Source: Rothia nasimurium
GTDB taxonomy: Bacteria > Actinomycetota > Actinomycetes > Actinomycetales > Micrococcaceae
Length of the DNA: 64,000 nt
Assembly: GCF_004569295.1 (NCBI RefSeq)
Contig: NZ_SPQC01000005.1
Coordinates: forward strand, 24,925-88,924
Direction: 5' to 3'
Part shown: piece after piece, positions 8,473 to 17,537 of the stretch
Layout of the letters: the number at the start of each line of letters is the position of its first letter
How positions within the stretch are numbered: the first letter of the stretch is position 1
Notes under the pieces: model-generated
Database searches by the model: none
What the model was told of the DNA's origin: nothing
Seen by the model: the letters and a program-made list of their open reading frames with translations, nothing else
Program-made: the position numbers and the translations under genes

Positions 8473-8823
8473 CTAGAGGGCTGCCTTGATCTCGGCCGCA
8501 CTCGCGGTCGGTGAGCCCACCTCGACCAGGCCGCGCTCGGTCACGGCCAGTAGGGTGGGGTAATGGTCCACGCCCAGCCCCAGCACCTGCTGATGCTCGG
8601 CAGCTGCGCGGGCGGCGACGTCCGGATCTTTCAGGGCTACCCGGACGGCCTCAGCATCTAGCCCCAGGCGCTCAGCGCTGGGGGCGCTGCGGTCGCCGGT
8701 GAAAAGAGCACCGTGACGCACAGTTAGGCTCACCTCGGGGTCAGCCACCAGCTCCCGCACGGTCGGGCCAAAGCCGTAGCACCAGCCGCAGTAGGTATCG
8801 AGCACATAAACGAGTTCACGCAT
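8473..8823 (-). CDS. DsbA-like thiol oxidoreductase with internal deletion
   Basis: A 116-residue protein of the DsbA/FrnE-type thioredoxin superfamily. It keeps the first strand and active-site motif (VLDTYCGWCYGFGP, a CxxC at residues 12-15) and the C-terminal half with the cis-proline loop GVDHYPTLLAVTERG. Family members of this type are about 200 residues, with a helical domain inserted between these parts. Here GALFTGDRSAP runs straight into SAERLGLDAEAV, so most of the helical domain is missing. A direct repeat, CAGCGC, flanks the junction (about 8680-8690), as expected after slippage deletion. The frame is intact. It may be a degenerate gene or a minimal oxidoreductase. No signal peptide is visible, so it is probably cytoplasmic. 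Confidence 0.7.
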   Translation of the reverse strand: MRELVYVLDTYCGWCYGFGPTVRELVADPEVSLTVRHGALFTGDRSAPSAERLGLDAEAVRVALKDPDVAARAAAEHQQVLGLGVDHYPTLLAVTERGLVEVGSPTASAAEIKAAL

Positions 8824-8853
8824 GCTACTTCCCTTCTTATCCAGAGTCTGTTC

Positions 8854-9462
8854 TTACTGACCCTGGGCAGCAGCTTCGTCGGCGGAGGCAACAGTGAAGC
8901 GGGCACCCTGGTGGGCTGGCTTTTCCAGCTCATCGATGGCGGCGACCGCAAAGTCCTGGGTTGAGACGAACATGCCGGCGGGTACATCCAGCTTGGTGCG
9001 GTAGTCACCGGTACGAGCGCCGGGGGCGATCATGGGTGAGGGAGCCAGCATGGTCCAGTTCAGGTCGGACGCTGCACGGTAGTCATCGAGGACGGCTGCG
9101 AAGGTCTTGGCTTCGGTCAGGTATTCTTCGGGGAAGTCGGGGGTTTCGAAGAGCTGGATATCGCCGGCCTGCAGGGCGCCAGCACCGCCGACGATGAGGA
9201 AGCGTCCGATGGGGGCTGCTGCGATGAGGGAGCGGTGGGCGGCGATGGCTGCGGAGTAGTCGTCGCGGCTAGCAACGGAGATGACGGTTGCCTCGGATGA
9301 GTTGATGACATCTACCAGGGCGTTGGTGTTGGCCAGGTCTAGGGCCAGTGTGCCTGCTGAGCCGCTGCGGGTGTAGCTGGTTACCTGGTGGCCGCGGTTC
9401 TGGGCTTCTGCAACGATTGCTGAGCCGACCATACCTGCTGCGCCGATCACTGAGATGTTCAT
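8854..9462 (-). CDS. NAD(P)-binding atypical short-chain dehydrogenase (NmrA/BVR-B-like)
   Basis: A 202-residue Rossmann-fold protein that begins with the dinucleotide motif [18 protein letters not shown]. It continues with TSYTRSG, a [14 protein letters not shown] segment, LIVGGAGAL and the C-terminal [15 protein letters not shown]. This is typical of the NAD(P)H-binding/NmrA-like group, often flavin or quinone reductases. The ATG at 9462 is chosen over the longer frame because AAGGAG lies 7 bases before it. It is divergent from an HxlR regulator; such pairs usually respond to quinones or other electrophiles, which suggests a detoxification role (inference). The substrate is unknown. Confidence 0.82.
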   Translation of the reverse strand: MNISVIGAAGMVGSAIVAEAQNRGHQVTSYTRSGSAGTLALDLANTNALVDVINSSEATVISVASRDDYSAAIAAHRSLIAAAPIGRFLIVGGAGALQAGDIQLFETPDFPEEYLTEAKTFAAVLDDYRAASDLNWTMLAPSPMIAPGARTGDYRTKLDVPAGMFVSTQDFAVAAIDELEKPAHQGARFTVASADEAAAQGQ

Positions 9463-9528
9463 GGGGTTTTCTCCTTGAAGAGTTGGTTTTCCGTATCGAA
9501 CAATTCTATAGTATATTTTAGAAACCAA

Positions 9529-9542
9529 TTACCTCAAGGTAA
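9529..9542. promoter_or_regulatory. Palindromic operator candidate between hxlR and the oxidoreductase
   Basis: TTACC-TCAA-GGTAA is a 5+5 inverted repeat in the 120-base, AT-rich divergent intergenic region. It sits next to TATAGTATATTTTA, which could hold -10 elements for the minus-strand gene. The position suits binding by the HxlR dimer encoded alongside. Confidence 0.4.
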
Positions 9543-9582
9543 CTATTAAAGGATTTTTAAAAAACTTTCAGAAAGGCCCACC

Positions 9583-10011
9583 GTGACATCATCGCCCCAG
9601 GTCAGCGCGGACGTCCGCCCCGCCTCCCAGCCGGCAGCAGAGCAGCTACCCACCAACGTCCTCGACCAGAACTGCCCCTCGCGCACCGTGCTGCGCCATC
9701 TCACCGACCGGTGGACTCCCCTGATTGTCACCGTGCTGGCAGACGGTGAGCCGGTACGGTTCAAGGATCTCAAAAACACCATCCAGGGGGTCTCCCCCAA
9801 AGTGCTGACCGAAACCCTGCGCTCTATGGAACGCGACGGGCTGCTGACCCGCCACATCACCGCCAGTGTGCCCCCGCGCGTGGACTACCAGCTCACTGAC
9901 CTGGGGCTGACCACCGTTGAGCCGCTCACCGCCGTCCGTCTCTGGGCAGAAACCCACCTGGAAGAGGTGCAAGCTAACCGCGAGCGCTACGACGCCGCCC
10001 AGGCTCTCTAA
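9583..10011 (+). CDS. HxlR family winged-helix transcriptional regulator
   Basis: A 142-residue MarR-like regulator. After a 24-residue leader it has the HxlR core: CPSRTVLRHLTDRWTPLIVTVL, then RFKDLKNTIQGVSPKVLTETLRSMERDGLLTR (recognition helix), and the wing PPRVDYQLTDLG. Members often sense electrophiles through the single N-terminal cysteine, which is present (NCPSR). The start is GTG with AAAGG 6 bases upstream. It probably controls the divergent oxidoreductase and itself. A hairpin shared with dnaE follows. Confidence 0.9.
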   Translation: MTSSPQVSADVRPASQPAAEQLPTNVLDQNCPSRTVLRHLTDRWTPLIVTVLADGEPVRFKDLKNTIQGVSPKVLTETLRSMERDGLLTRHITASVPPRVDYQLTDLGLTTVEPLTAVRLWAETHLEEVQANRERYDAAQAL

Positions 10012-10030
10012 CAGCACCCTTAAAAAGAAT

Positions 10031-10087
10031 GTGCCGCCCGGTTCCGAGTGCAGGAGTCTTACTCCCCCGCTCGGATTCAGGCGGCAC
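10031..10087. terminator. Bidirectional terminator between hxlR and dnaE
   Basis: GTGCCGCC pairs with GGCGGCAC, and an inner CCGAG/CTCGG stem is nested inside. AAAAA lies on the left side and TTTTT a few bases to the right, so it fits both convergent genes. Confidence 0.75.
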
Positions 10088-10107
10088 GTTCAGTGCTTTT
10101 TAGGTAC

Positions 10108-13100
10108 CTAGAGGTCCAGGCAGGCCGGGCCCAGCAGCACCTTGAGGTCGCCAAAGAGGGCCGGGTTGGGGTTGACCCGCAGGTCAGCACCTAACCGGAT
10201 GAGCAGGCGTTTGGTGCGGGTGGTCATCGCGATACGCACCTCTGATTCCCCCTTATGATTCCACAAAATATCGCGTAGCTGGCCCAGGGTCTCCTCGGTC
10301 GCCTTGTACTCGGGAATAGCGATAGTGACCGGGCCGCCGGTGCCGTCGGCTGAAATCTCGGGGATATTCAGCTCCTGGGCGCTCAGGGTCACCGAACCGT
10401 CATCGCGGCGTTGCAGGCGGCCCTTGATGGTGCAAATCAGGTCTTCGGCCAGCACACCGGCAATCGGCTCATAGGCGCGGCCAAAGAACATGACCTCGAT
10501 AGAACCGGTGCGGTCTTCCATCTCGATACGGGCGTAAGGGTTGCCCGAGTTCTTCGCGATACGGCGGGAGACGCTGGTAATCATGCCCGCAACGGTCACA
10601 ATTGCGCCGTCCGGCTTGACCGAGTCCTCAGAAACCAGCCCCTGAATCGTGGAATCTGACAGCGCATCAAGGGCATCTTCGAGACCGCGTAGGGGGTGGT
10701 CAGAGACGTAGAGGCCCAGCATTTCGCGCTCAAAGTTGAGCTTATCGCGCTTCTCCCACTCGGGGACATCCGGAATCTGCACCGCCAGCTCGCTCGCCGG
10801 GTTATCGTCGTCCAGCCCCAGCCCGCCGAAGAGGTCGAACTGGCCGGCAGCCTCCTGACGCTTGACCGAGACGGTCGCGTCGACGGCCTCTTCGTGGATC
10901 ATGGAAAGCGGACGCCGGTCATGACCCAGCGAGTCAAAGGCACCGGCCTTGATGAGGGAGTCCACGGTGCGCTTGTTACAGACGACAATAGGCACCTTGG
11001 CCAGGAAGTCGTTGAAGTTCTCGTAGCGGCCCTTTTCTTCGCGGGCATCGACCATGGCAGAAACCACGTTGGCACCCACGTTACGGATAGCGCCCATGCC
11101 GAAGCGGATATCGTCACCCACAGGGGTGAAGTTCAGGGCCGACTCGTTCACATCGGGTGGCAGCACCGTAATCTTCATGTGGCGGCACTCGTTCAGGTAG
11201 AGGGCGAGCTTGTCCTTGTCATCACCCACTGAGGTCAACAGTGCTGCCATGTACTCCTGGGGGTAGCGGGCTTTCAGGTAGGCCGTCCAGTAGGAGACCA
11301 GACCGTAGGCCGCTGTGTGGGCCTTGTTAAAGGCGTAGTCAGAGAAGGGCAGCAGAATATCCCAGAGAGCCTTTACCGCCCCTTCGGAGTAGCCGTTATC
11401 GAGCATGCCCTGGTGGAAAGTGGCATATTGCTTATCCAGTTCCTCCTTCTTCTTCTTACCCATAGCTCGACGCAAAATATCTGCCTCACCCAGGGAGTAG
11501 TTAGCGACCTTCTGGGCAATCGCCATAACCTGCTCCTGATACACGATCAGGCCGTAGGTGGTATCGAGGATCTCTGCCAGGGGCTCTTCGAGCTCCGGGT
11601 GGATGGGGGTGACCTCCTGCAGGCCGTTCTTACGCAGGGCGTAGTTGGTGTGGGAGTTCGCACCCATGGGGCCAGGGCGGTAGAGCGCCAAGACCGCCGA
11701 AATGTGCTCAAAGTGGTCAGGCTGCATGAGCTTGAGCAGCTGGCGCATGGGCCCACCATCGAGCTGGAAGACACCCAGGGTGTCACCGCGCGCCAGGAGC
11801 TTGTACGACTCGACGTCATCCAATTCCAGGGTTTCAAGGTCCAGGTCTTCGCCGCGGTTGAGCTTAATGTTCTCAATCGCATCCGAGATGATGGTCAGGT
11901 TGCGCAGGCCCAAGAAGTCCATCTTAATCAGCCCCAGCCCTTCACAGGTGGGGTAATCGAACTGGGTGATAACCTGGCCGTCCTGCTCACGGCGCATGAT
12001 GGGGATAACGTCAATCAGGTCGCGGCTCGACATGATGACGCCCGCCGCGTGCACACCCCACTGACGTTTCAGGCCCTCGATACCCTTAGCGGTCTCAAAG
12101 ACCTTCGAAGCATCGGCATCAGATTCGATGAGGTCGCGCAGCTCCTGGGCATCGTTATAGCGCTTATCCTCGGGGTTGTAGACGTTGGCCAGGGCAATGT
12201 TCTTGCCCATGACGTCCTCGGGCATGGCCTTGGTCAGGCGCTCACCGGTGGAGAAGGGGTAGCCCAGCACGCGGGAGGAGTCCTTGAGAGCCTGCTTAGC
12301 CTTGATGGTGCCGTAGGTGACGATCATTGCCACCTTGTCTTCGCCGTACTTCTCGGTCACATAGTGAATCACTTCAGAACGGCGGCGATCATCGAAGTCC
12401 ACATCGAAGTCGGGCATAGAGACGCGGTCGGGGTTAAGGAAGCGTTCGAAAATCAGGTCGTGTTCCAGCGGGTTCAGATCGGTGATACGCATGGCGTAGG
12501 CGACCATGGAACCTGCACCCGAGCCACGGCCCGGTCCCACGCGGATGCCGTTCTCCTTGGCCCAGTTGATAAAGTCAGCAACCACCAGGAAGTAGCCAGG
12601 GAAGCCCATCTGCGAGATGATACCCACCTCGTACTCGGCCTGTTTGCGCACCTCATCGGGCACGCCCTTGGGGAAGCGGTAGTGCAGGCCGCGCTCAACC
12701 TCTTTGACGAACCAGGATTCCTCGTTTTCGCCCTCGGGCACGGGGAAGTTGGGCATGTAGTTGGCCTTGGTATTGAATTCCACGGAGCAGCGCTCGGCGA
12801 TTTCCATGGTGTTGTTGCAGGCCTCAGGGTAGTCGCGGAAGAGCTCGCGCATCTCAGCCGGCGACTTGAGGTAGAAATTATCGGCGTCGAACTTGAAGCG
12901 CTTGGGATCCTGCAGGGTGGAGCCTGACTGCACGCACAGCAGCGCGGCGTGAGCCTTGGCGTCCTCTGCGTGGGTGTAGTGCAGGTCGTTAGTGGCAACC
13001 AGGGGAAGCTTCAGTTCTTTGGCCAGCTTGAGCAGGTCGGCCATGACGTTCTTCTCGATATCAAGCCCGTGGTCCATGAGCTCGCAGTAGAAGTTTTCCT

Positions 13101-13644
13101 TGCCGAAGATATCGCGGAAGTCGCTGGCAGCCTGCATTGCCTCCTTGTACTGACCCAGGCGCAGGCGGGTCTGAACCTCACCCGAGGGGCAGCCGGTGGT
13201 GGCGATTAGGCCCTTACCGTAGGTCTGGAGTAGCTCCCGGTCCATACGCGGCTTATAGAAGTGGCCTTCAAGCGAGGCCAGAGAGGACGCCCGGAACAGG
13301 TTGTGCATGCCCTGGGTGTTCTCTGCCCACATGGTCATATGGGTATAAGCACCACCACCGGAGACGTCATCGCGCCCGCCCTCACCAAATTTCACGCGGG
13401 TGCGGTCCTGACGAGCAGTACCCGGAGTCAGGTAGGCCTCCACACCGATAATGGGTTTAACCCCGGCGTTATTGGCCTTGTTCCAAAAATCGAAGGCACC
13501 AAAGAGGAAGCCGTGGTCAGTGGTTGCCAGGGCATTCATGCCCAGCTGCTTCGAGTGCTCAAAGAGGTCGGTTAGACGGGCAGCACCATCGAGCATGGAG
13601 TACTCGGTGTGCACGTGCAGGTGGGTGAAGTCGGTGTTAGCCAT
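10108..13644 (-). CDS. dnaE: DNA polymerase III alpha subunit
   Basis: Catalytic subunit of the replicative DNA polymerase. The 1178-residue protein is DnaE1 length. The PHP domain starts at once (FTHLHVHTEYSMLDGAARL). The polymerase palm carries GPGRGSGAGSMVAY and the catalytic aspartates in MPDFDVDFDDRRR near residues 408-418, followed by fingers and the tandem helix-hairpin-helix region. A C-terminal OB fold shows VTVAGMITSVSRRIAKNSGNPYA. AAGGA lies 9 bases before ATG. It is the last gene of the lspA-rluA-dnaE run on the minus strand; the gap to the pseudouridine synthase gene is 26 bases. Confidence 0.97.
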   Translation of the reverse strand: MANTDFTHLHVHTEYSMLDGAARLTDLFEHSKQLGMNALATTDHGFLFGAFDFWNKANNAGVKPIIGVEAYLTPGTARQDRTRVKFGEGGRDDVSGGGAYTHMTMWAENTQGMHNLFRASSLASLEGHFYKPRMDRELLQTYGKGLIATTGCPSGEVQTRLRLGQYKEAMQAASDFRDIFGKENFYCELMDHGLDIEKNVMADLLKLAKELKLPLVATNDLHYTHAEDAKAHAALLCVQSGSTLQDPKRFKFDADNFYLKSPAEMRELFRDYPEACNNTMEIAERCSVEFNTKANYMPNFPVPEGENEESWFVKEVERGLHYRFPKGVPDEVRKQAEYEVGIISQMGFPGYFLVVADFINWAKENGIRVGPGRGSGAGSMVAYAMRITDLNPLEHDLIFERFLNPDRVSMPDFDVDFDDRRRSEVIHYVTEKYGEDKVAMIVTYGTIKAKQALKDSSRVLGYPFSTGERLTKAMPEDVMGKNIALANVYNPEDKRYNDAQELRDLIESDADASKVFETAKGIEGLKRQWGVHAAGVIMSSRDLIDVIPIMRREQDGQVITQFDYPTCEGLGLIKMDFLGLRNLTIISDAIENIKLNRGEDLDLETLELDDVESYKLLARGDTLGVFQLDGGPMRQLLKLMQPDHFEHISAVLALYRPGPMGANSHTNYALRKNGLQEVTPIHPELEEPLAEILDTTYGLIVYQEQVMAIAQKVANYSLGEADILRRAMGKKKKEELDKQYATFHQGMLDNGYSEGAVKALWDILLPFSDYAFNKAHTAAYGLVSYWTAYLKARYPQEYMAALLTSVGDDKDKLALYLNECRHMKITVLPPDVNESALNFTPVGDDIRFGMGAIRNVGANVVSAMVDAREEKGRYENFNDFLAKVPIVVCNKRTVDSLIKAGAFDSLGHDRRPLSMIHEEAVDATVSVKRQEAAGQFDLFGGLGLDDDNPASELAVQIPDVPEWEKRDKLNFEREMLGLYVSDHPLRGLEDALDALSDSTIQGLVSEDSVKPDGAIVTVAGMITSVSRRIAKNSGNPYARIEMEDRTGSIEVMFFGRAYEPIAGVLAEDLICTIKGRLQRRDDGSVTLSAQELNIPEISADGTGGPVTIAIPEYKATEETLGQLRDILWNHKGESEVRIAMTTRTKRLLIRLGADLRVNPNPALFGDLKVLLGPACLDL

Positions 13645-13670
13645 GCGGGTTGCGTCCTTAGCGTCGGGCT

Positions 13671-14624
13671 CTAGAAGTTGCCCTCACGCAGGGTATCGAG
13701 AGCGTACTGAAGGTCAGGGGTGTAGGGGCTTTCGAACTCCACCTGCTCGCCGCTGGTGGGGTGGGTGAAGCCCAGACGGTGGGCATGTAGCCACTGGCGG
13801 GTGAGGCCCAGATGCGCGCTCATGGTGGGGTCTGCCCCGTAGGTCAGGTCGCCCGCGCAAGGGTGGCGCAGGGCAGAGAAATGCACACGAATCTGGTGGG
13901 TGCGGCCGGTTTCAAGGTGCACCTCAACCAAGGACGCTGGCCCAAAGGCTTCGAGCACCTCGTAGTAGGTGATGGCCGGCTTGCCGTCCTCGTTGACCGC
14001 GAACTTCCATTCGCTGCCGGGGTGGCGGCCAATGGGGGCATCGATAGTGCCCTTGAGCGGGTCGGGTAGCCCCTGCACCAGAGTGTGGTAGACCTTGGTG
14101 ACGGTGCGGTCCTTGAAAGCCTTCTTCATGACCGAGTAGGCTCGCTCATTCTTGGTCACAACCATCAGCCCCGAGGTGCCCACGTCCAAGCGGTGCACAA
14201 TGCCCTGACGCTCAGCAGCACCGCTGGTAGCAATATCGATACCAGCGTGCTTCAGGGCCCCGACAACCGTGGGGCCGTGCCAGCCCATCGACGGGTGGGC
14301 AGCAACACCGGTGGGCTTATCGACCACCACGATGTCGTCATCCTGGTAGACAATCGAAAAACCGTCAACCTGCTCAGCCTCAACCTGCGTGAGGTCACGC
14401 GGCGGGGTACCGGAAGCCTGCACGGTCATTTCCTCAAGCAGTTTGGACGAAGCCTTAGCCTTCACTCCCCTGCCCTTGGCATCGAGAAGCTGAACCTCGC
14501 CGTCCTTAACCCAGCCACTCACCGTTGTGCGCGACTGGCCGCTCAGCTCAGCGAGTAGGGCATCAAGCCGGGAACCTGCCTGGTCGACTCCTACCACAAA
14601 TGTCAGTTCAATCTTCTGAGACAC
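13671..14624 (-). CDS. RluA/RluD-family pseudouridine synthase
   Basis: Converts specific uridines of rRNA (or tRNA) to pseudouridine. The 317-residue protein has an N-terminal S4 RNA-binding domain (GSRLDALLAELSGQSRTTVSGWVKDGEV) and the catalytic domain with the invariant aspartate in GIVHRLDVGTSGLMVV (near residue 146), then GRTHQIRVHFS. It begins with GTG at 14622-14624, overlapping the lspA stop codon by one base, so the two are translationally coupled. Position next to lspA is the common bacterial arrangement and favours an RluD-type large-subunit enzyme; the exact target cannot be read from sequence. Confidence 0.92.
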   Translation of the reverse strand: MSQKIELTFVVGVDQAGSRLDALLAELSGQSRTTVSGWVKDGEVQLLDAKGRGVKAKASSKLLEEMTVQASGTPPRDLTQVEAEQVDGFSIVYQDDDIVVVDKPTGVAAHPSMGWHGPTVVGALKHAGIDIATSGAAERQGIVHRLDVGTSGLMVVTKNERAYSVMKKAFKDRTVTKVYHTLVQGLPDPLKGTIDAPIGRHPGSEWKFAVNEDGKPAITYYEVLEAFGPASLVEVHLETGRTHQIRVHFSALRHPCAGDLTYGADPTMSAHLGLTRQWLHAHRLGFTHPTSGEQVEFESPYTPDLQYALDTLREGNF

Positions 14625-15196
14625 TAGACCCCCACCTCGTTCTTCTTGGCCTTATCGGCTCGTACTTCACGCTGACCGTCCATGCGGTAGCCCAGAAAAG
14701 TCAGCAGAACAATCGCCGCCATCGATACGCAGATAGCGGCATCGGCAATATTAAAAATCGCAAAATTCGGTACAGAAATATAATCGACCACGTGCCCGAT
14801 GCCAAAGCCAGGCTCACGGAAGAGGCGGTCGTGCAGGTTGCCCACAATACCCCCTGCCAGGGTTGCCAACAGAATAACCCAGGGTAAGGTCTTAGCCCGT
14901 ACCAGTAGGGTCAGCGCCACCAGGGCACCCACCGTTGAAATCAGGGTGAACAGCCAGGTCGACCCCTCTCCCATAGAGAAAGCAGCACCCAGGTTCAGGT
15001 AATAACGCCACCAGAGCAAGCCGTCGATCACGGTGATGGTCTGCCCCACGGTCATGGTGGTCTCTACCAGGTGCTTGACCCACTGGTCAGCTCCGTATAC
15101 CAGGGCAAAGAGGGCCAGGGCTAACAGGGTCTTAGCCACCCCAGGAATCGTACGAACCGGCACCAAAACTGTGCCCTCCTGCTGGGTATTAGCCAC
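14624..15196 (-). CDS. lspA: Lipoprotein signal peptidase (signal peptidase II)
   Basis: Membrane aspartyl protease that cleaves the signal peptide of diacylglyceryl-modified prolipoproteins. About 190 residues with four transmembrane segments. The conserved NLGAAFSM, VGNLHDRLF and NIADAAICVS blocks carry the two catalytic aspartates. The frame opens at a TTG at 15214, but GTG at 15196 has GGGAG about 5 bases upstream and gives a more usual length, so it is preferred; the choice is not certain. The C-terminus is a basic cytoplasmic tail (VRADKAKKNEVGV). Confidence 0.92.
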   Translation of the reverse strand: MANTQQEGTVLVPVRTIPGVAKTLLALALFALVYGADQWVKHLVETTMTVGQTITVIDGLLWWRYYLNLGAAFSMGEGSTWLFTLISTVGALVALTLLVRAKTLPWVILLATLAGGIVGNLHDRLFREPGFGIGHVVDYISVPNFAIFNIADAAICVSMAAIVLLTFLGYRMDGQREVRADKAKKNEVGV

Positions 15197-15287
15197 CGTA
15201 CTCCCTGCCTTCAAACATCAAAAACTGCACACACCAGCTTATCGTGTTCGGCACCCAGCTGGTACCGCAGGGCGGTATCTTAAACAT

Positions 15288-15322
15288 CTCAGGCGGCCTC
15301 TCTTACCGAGGAGCCGCCTGAG
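15288..15322 (-). terminator. Hairpin between divIVA and lspA
   Basis: CTCAGGCGGC pairs with GCCGCCTGAG. It lies 35 bases after the divIVA stop codon and 92 bases before lspA. The following minus-strand sequence is only weakly T-rich, so this may attenuate rather than fully stop transcription. Confidence 0.55.
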
Positions 15323-15356
15323 CATATTGAGGCTACCGCCTAAACACTAGGAAAGC

Positions 15357-16049
15357 CTAGGAGTTGTTGCTGAAAACCCCGTTACGCTGGCCAAACGCAC
15401 CGAAGCCCTGGGACTGTGATGCCGCTGCGGCGGGAGCGCCCTCAGCCTTGGGTTCAAGAGCGGGGGTCTCTTCGAGGGTGGTCAGCTGCTTGTTCAGGTA
15501 ATCGCGCAAGGAGGTGCGGTACTGGTTCTCGAAGGAACGCAGCTTGGCAACAGAAACCTCGAGGTTGCTCTTGGTCTTTTCAAGGTCACCCAGAACACGG
15601 TTGGACTGTTTCTGGGCTTCTGAGACCAGCTGAGCTGCTTCTTCGCGGCCCTCGGTGATGAGGCGTTCACGCTCGCGCTTGCCCTCGAAGACGTAGTCAT
15701 CGTGGACCTTCTGGGCCATAGCCAGCAGGCCGGTGGCGCTAGAGGGTGACAGGGTGGGATCAGCGGCGGCAGGTGCTGCTGCCGGAGCAGGAGCTACTGC
15801 AGCGGGCTGAGAATCAACCACGATTTCAGCCTCGGCCAGGGCACCGCCCTGCTGCTGGGCAGGAGCCAGTGAAATCTTCGCCTCAGCCTCTTCAAGCTGA
15901 CGCTTGAGGCTAGCGTTTTCGGCGTTCAGGCGGCGCAGTTCAATGACAATCTCATCAAGGAAATCGTCAACCTCTTCAAGGTTGTAGCCTTCCTTGAACT
16001 TAGTCGGCTGGAAGCGCTTATTGATTACTTCCTCAGGCGTGAGTGCCAC
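15357..16049 (-). CDS. wag31: Polar growth/septal scaffold DivIVA (Wag31)
   Basis: Coiled-coil protein that binds curved membrane at poles and septa and recruits wall-synthesis machinery. The 230-residue protein has the DivIVA N-terminal domain (LTPEEVINKRFQPTKFKEGYNLEEVDDFLDEIV) and a first coiled coil (about 33-60). An alanine/proline-rich linker follows (about 75-105), then a long second coiled coil (about 115-200) and a variable glutamine/glycine-rich tail. The start is GTG with AGAGGTG upstream. It sits at the end of the ftsZ-pgeF-yggS-sepF-yggT block, as in other actinobacteria. Confidence 0.94.
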   Translation of the reverse strand: MALTPEEVINKRFQPTKFKEGYNLEEVDDFLDEIVIELRRLNAENASLKRQLEEAEAKISLAPAQQQGGALAEAEIVVDSQPAAVAPAPAAAPAAADPTLSPSSATGLLAMAQKVHDDYVFEGKRERERLITEGREEAAQLVSEAQKQSNRVLGDLEKTKSNLEVSVAKLRSFENQYRTSLRDYLNKQLTTLEETPALEPKAEGAPAAAASQSQGFGAFGQRNGVFSNNS

Positions 16050-16355
16050 GATCGTTCACCTCTATTTTCTAAAAATCTTTATGCTTTGGCCCGTAGTGTT
16101 CCCGGTGCGCAGTATGTGCTGGAGTCAGGCGCATGAAGCTCGAACTTTCAGCGCGCTAAAAGTTCGGGTAGTCCCCTAATTTACTACAACACAAAATTAC
16201 CTGGCAAAGGGGCACCGCGCAACACTATGACCCCAGTTAAGTGTGAGCCACTGGTCACGTCACCACTTGAGGGGACAACCCCCAGCCTGCTGACCGACAA
16301 GCTTCATCAGCCACCTGGCACGCTCTGCGTGCAACAGGCATGTGCCCACCCGGCT
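16050..16355. other. 306-bp non-coding gap upstream of divIVA
   Basis: No coding sequence is visible. It holds a spaced inverted repeat, CGAACTTT (16141-16148) with AAAGTTCG (16159-16166), which would form a hairpin in a divIVA leader or act as an operator. An AT-rich patch at about 16175-16200 is a plausible site for the divIVA promoter. GTCCCC near 16171 and GGGGAC near 16271 also face each other. A clear terminator for yggT was not seen. Confidence 0.5.
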
Positions 16356-16658
16356 CTAAACGGAGAGGTTGTAGGCCAGGTTGGTTAGCAGAGAATAGGC
16401 GAACCAAAGAGCCATCAACAGAATCATGAAGCCCAAATCCAGGGAGATACCACCCAGGTTAATGGGTTTAATCAGGCGGCGGGCGGCGTTCATGGGCGGG
16501 TCAGTGACCGCATACACAAACGAAGCAACTACCAGCACTAGGCCCTTGGGCCGCCAGTAGCGGGCAAACATCTGCACCCAGTCGAGCACCAGGCGAATCA
16601 TGAACACAACAATTAGCAGGTAAGCCGCGATGGCCAGCAGTGCAAAGAGATAGCCCAC
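16356..16658 (-). CDS. YggT family membrane protein
   Basis: A 100-residue integral membrane protein with two hydrophobic segments (about residues 3-25 and 75-97). The family core lies between them: RLVLDWVQMFARYWRPKG and YAVTDPPMNAARRLIKP. YggT proteins lie beside sepF in many Gram-positives and are thought to support division or osmotic adaptation, but the biochemical role is unknown. It starts with GTG 6 bases after the sepF stop codon, so it belongs to the same operon. Confidence 0.9.
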   Translation of the reverse strand: MGYLFALLAIAAYLLIVVFMIRLVLDWVQMFARYWRPKGLVLVVASFVYAVTDPPMNAARRLIKPINLGGISLDLGFMILLMALWFAYSLLTNLAYNLSV

Positions 16659-16664
16659 TGCGGT

Positions 16665-17381
16665 TTAGGCCTGGTTGAAGGGGGTGACGTCGTCGCTGTC
16701 CAGAGCTACCGGAACCTCGGTGCCCTCGGCACCAAGAACCTCAAGGTTAGCGGGGGTCAGCAGGAAGACCTTGTCGGTCACACGCTCGATGTGGCCGTTC
16801 AGAGCAAAAGCCAGGCCGGCAGAAAAGTCGATGAGACGCTTGGCGTCGGTATCGCCCATGTCGGTGACATTCATAATCACGGGGATGTTCTCACGGAAGG
16901 ACTCACCGATAATCTTGGCGTCGTTGTAGGAGCGGGGGTGAATGGTGGTGATACGGCGCAATTCTTCGCTGCTTTCTTCGGAGAAGGAGGGGGTCAGGGC
17001 GGTTGAGGTATAGCTAGGTGCCTGCTGGTGGGTACCGGGGAAGTCCCAGTCGGTGCTAGTGCTTTCGGCCTGCTCAAGAAGCTGGTCGTCGGCCTTGGCT
17101 ACAGAAACACTGCCGGTGGCTGCTTCGGGAGCCGGACGGCTACGGGGGGTCTCAGGTGAAATACCCAGAAGGACGTCGCGGTCGGCGGTTGATGAGATAT
17201 GGGCGCGCCCTTCGGCGGGAGCCAGCTCATCAGGGTAGGCGTCGTAGTGGTCGTCGGCCTCGAAAACGGTCTCTTCGTAGATCGTTTCGGAGCGGCGCTG
17301 GGGCCGCTCTGTGCGCTGCGCTTCGTCTTCTACCTGGCCCAGGCCCAGGTAGGCCATTGCCTGGTGTAGTGTGCGAGCCAT
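16665..17381 (-). CDS. sepF: Cell division protein SepF
   Basis: Membrane anchor and bundler of FtsZ filaments at the Z-ring in bacteria that lack FtsA and ZipA. 238 residues: an N-terminal amphipathic helix ([16 protein letters not shown]) that inserts in the membrane, a long acidic disordered linker, and the globular SepF domain from about residue 140 ([29 protein letters not shown]). The ATG at 17381 is chosen over the longer frame because AGGGAGG precedes it and the start matches the family. It is 156 bases downstream of yggS and just upstream of yggT. Confidence 0.94.
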   Translation of the reverse strand: MARTLHQAMAYLGLGQVEDEAQRTERPQRRSETIYEETVFEADDHYDAYPDELAPAEGRAHISSTADRDVLLGISPETPRSRPAPEAATGSVSVAKADDQLLEQAESTSTDWDFPGTHQQAPSYTSTALTPSFSEESSEELRRITTIHPRSYNDAKIIGESFRENIPVIMNVTDMGDTDAKRLIDFSAGLAFALNGHIERVTDKVFLLTPANLEVLGAEGTEVPVALDSDDVTPFNQA

Positions 17382-17537
17382 TCTTACCCTCCCTATGAGT
17401 AGCCTGTCCGCCGGTTGACGGGGGCTCAAAACCTCTGTTCCTATCAACCTTTTACGGTACCAAAAAGTTGCCTGTCTTTCTCGCAGACAAGCCCAAGGGA
17501 AACCTCAGTATTCCCGGTGAATTATGGGCATCTGCCC

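Noticed and set aside
11317..12927. 536-codon frame antisense to dnaE
   Set aside because: Lies wholly inside the well-supported dnaE on the opposite strand; long antisense frames are common at this GC. The same applies to frames antisense to ftsW (24710-25699), glnA and pyc.
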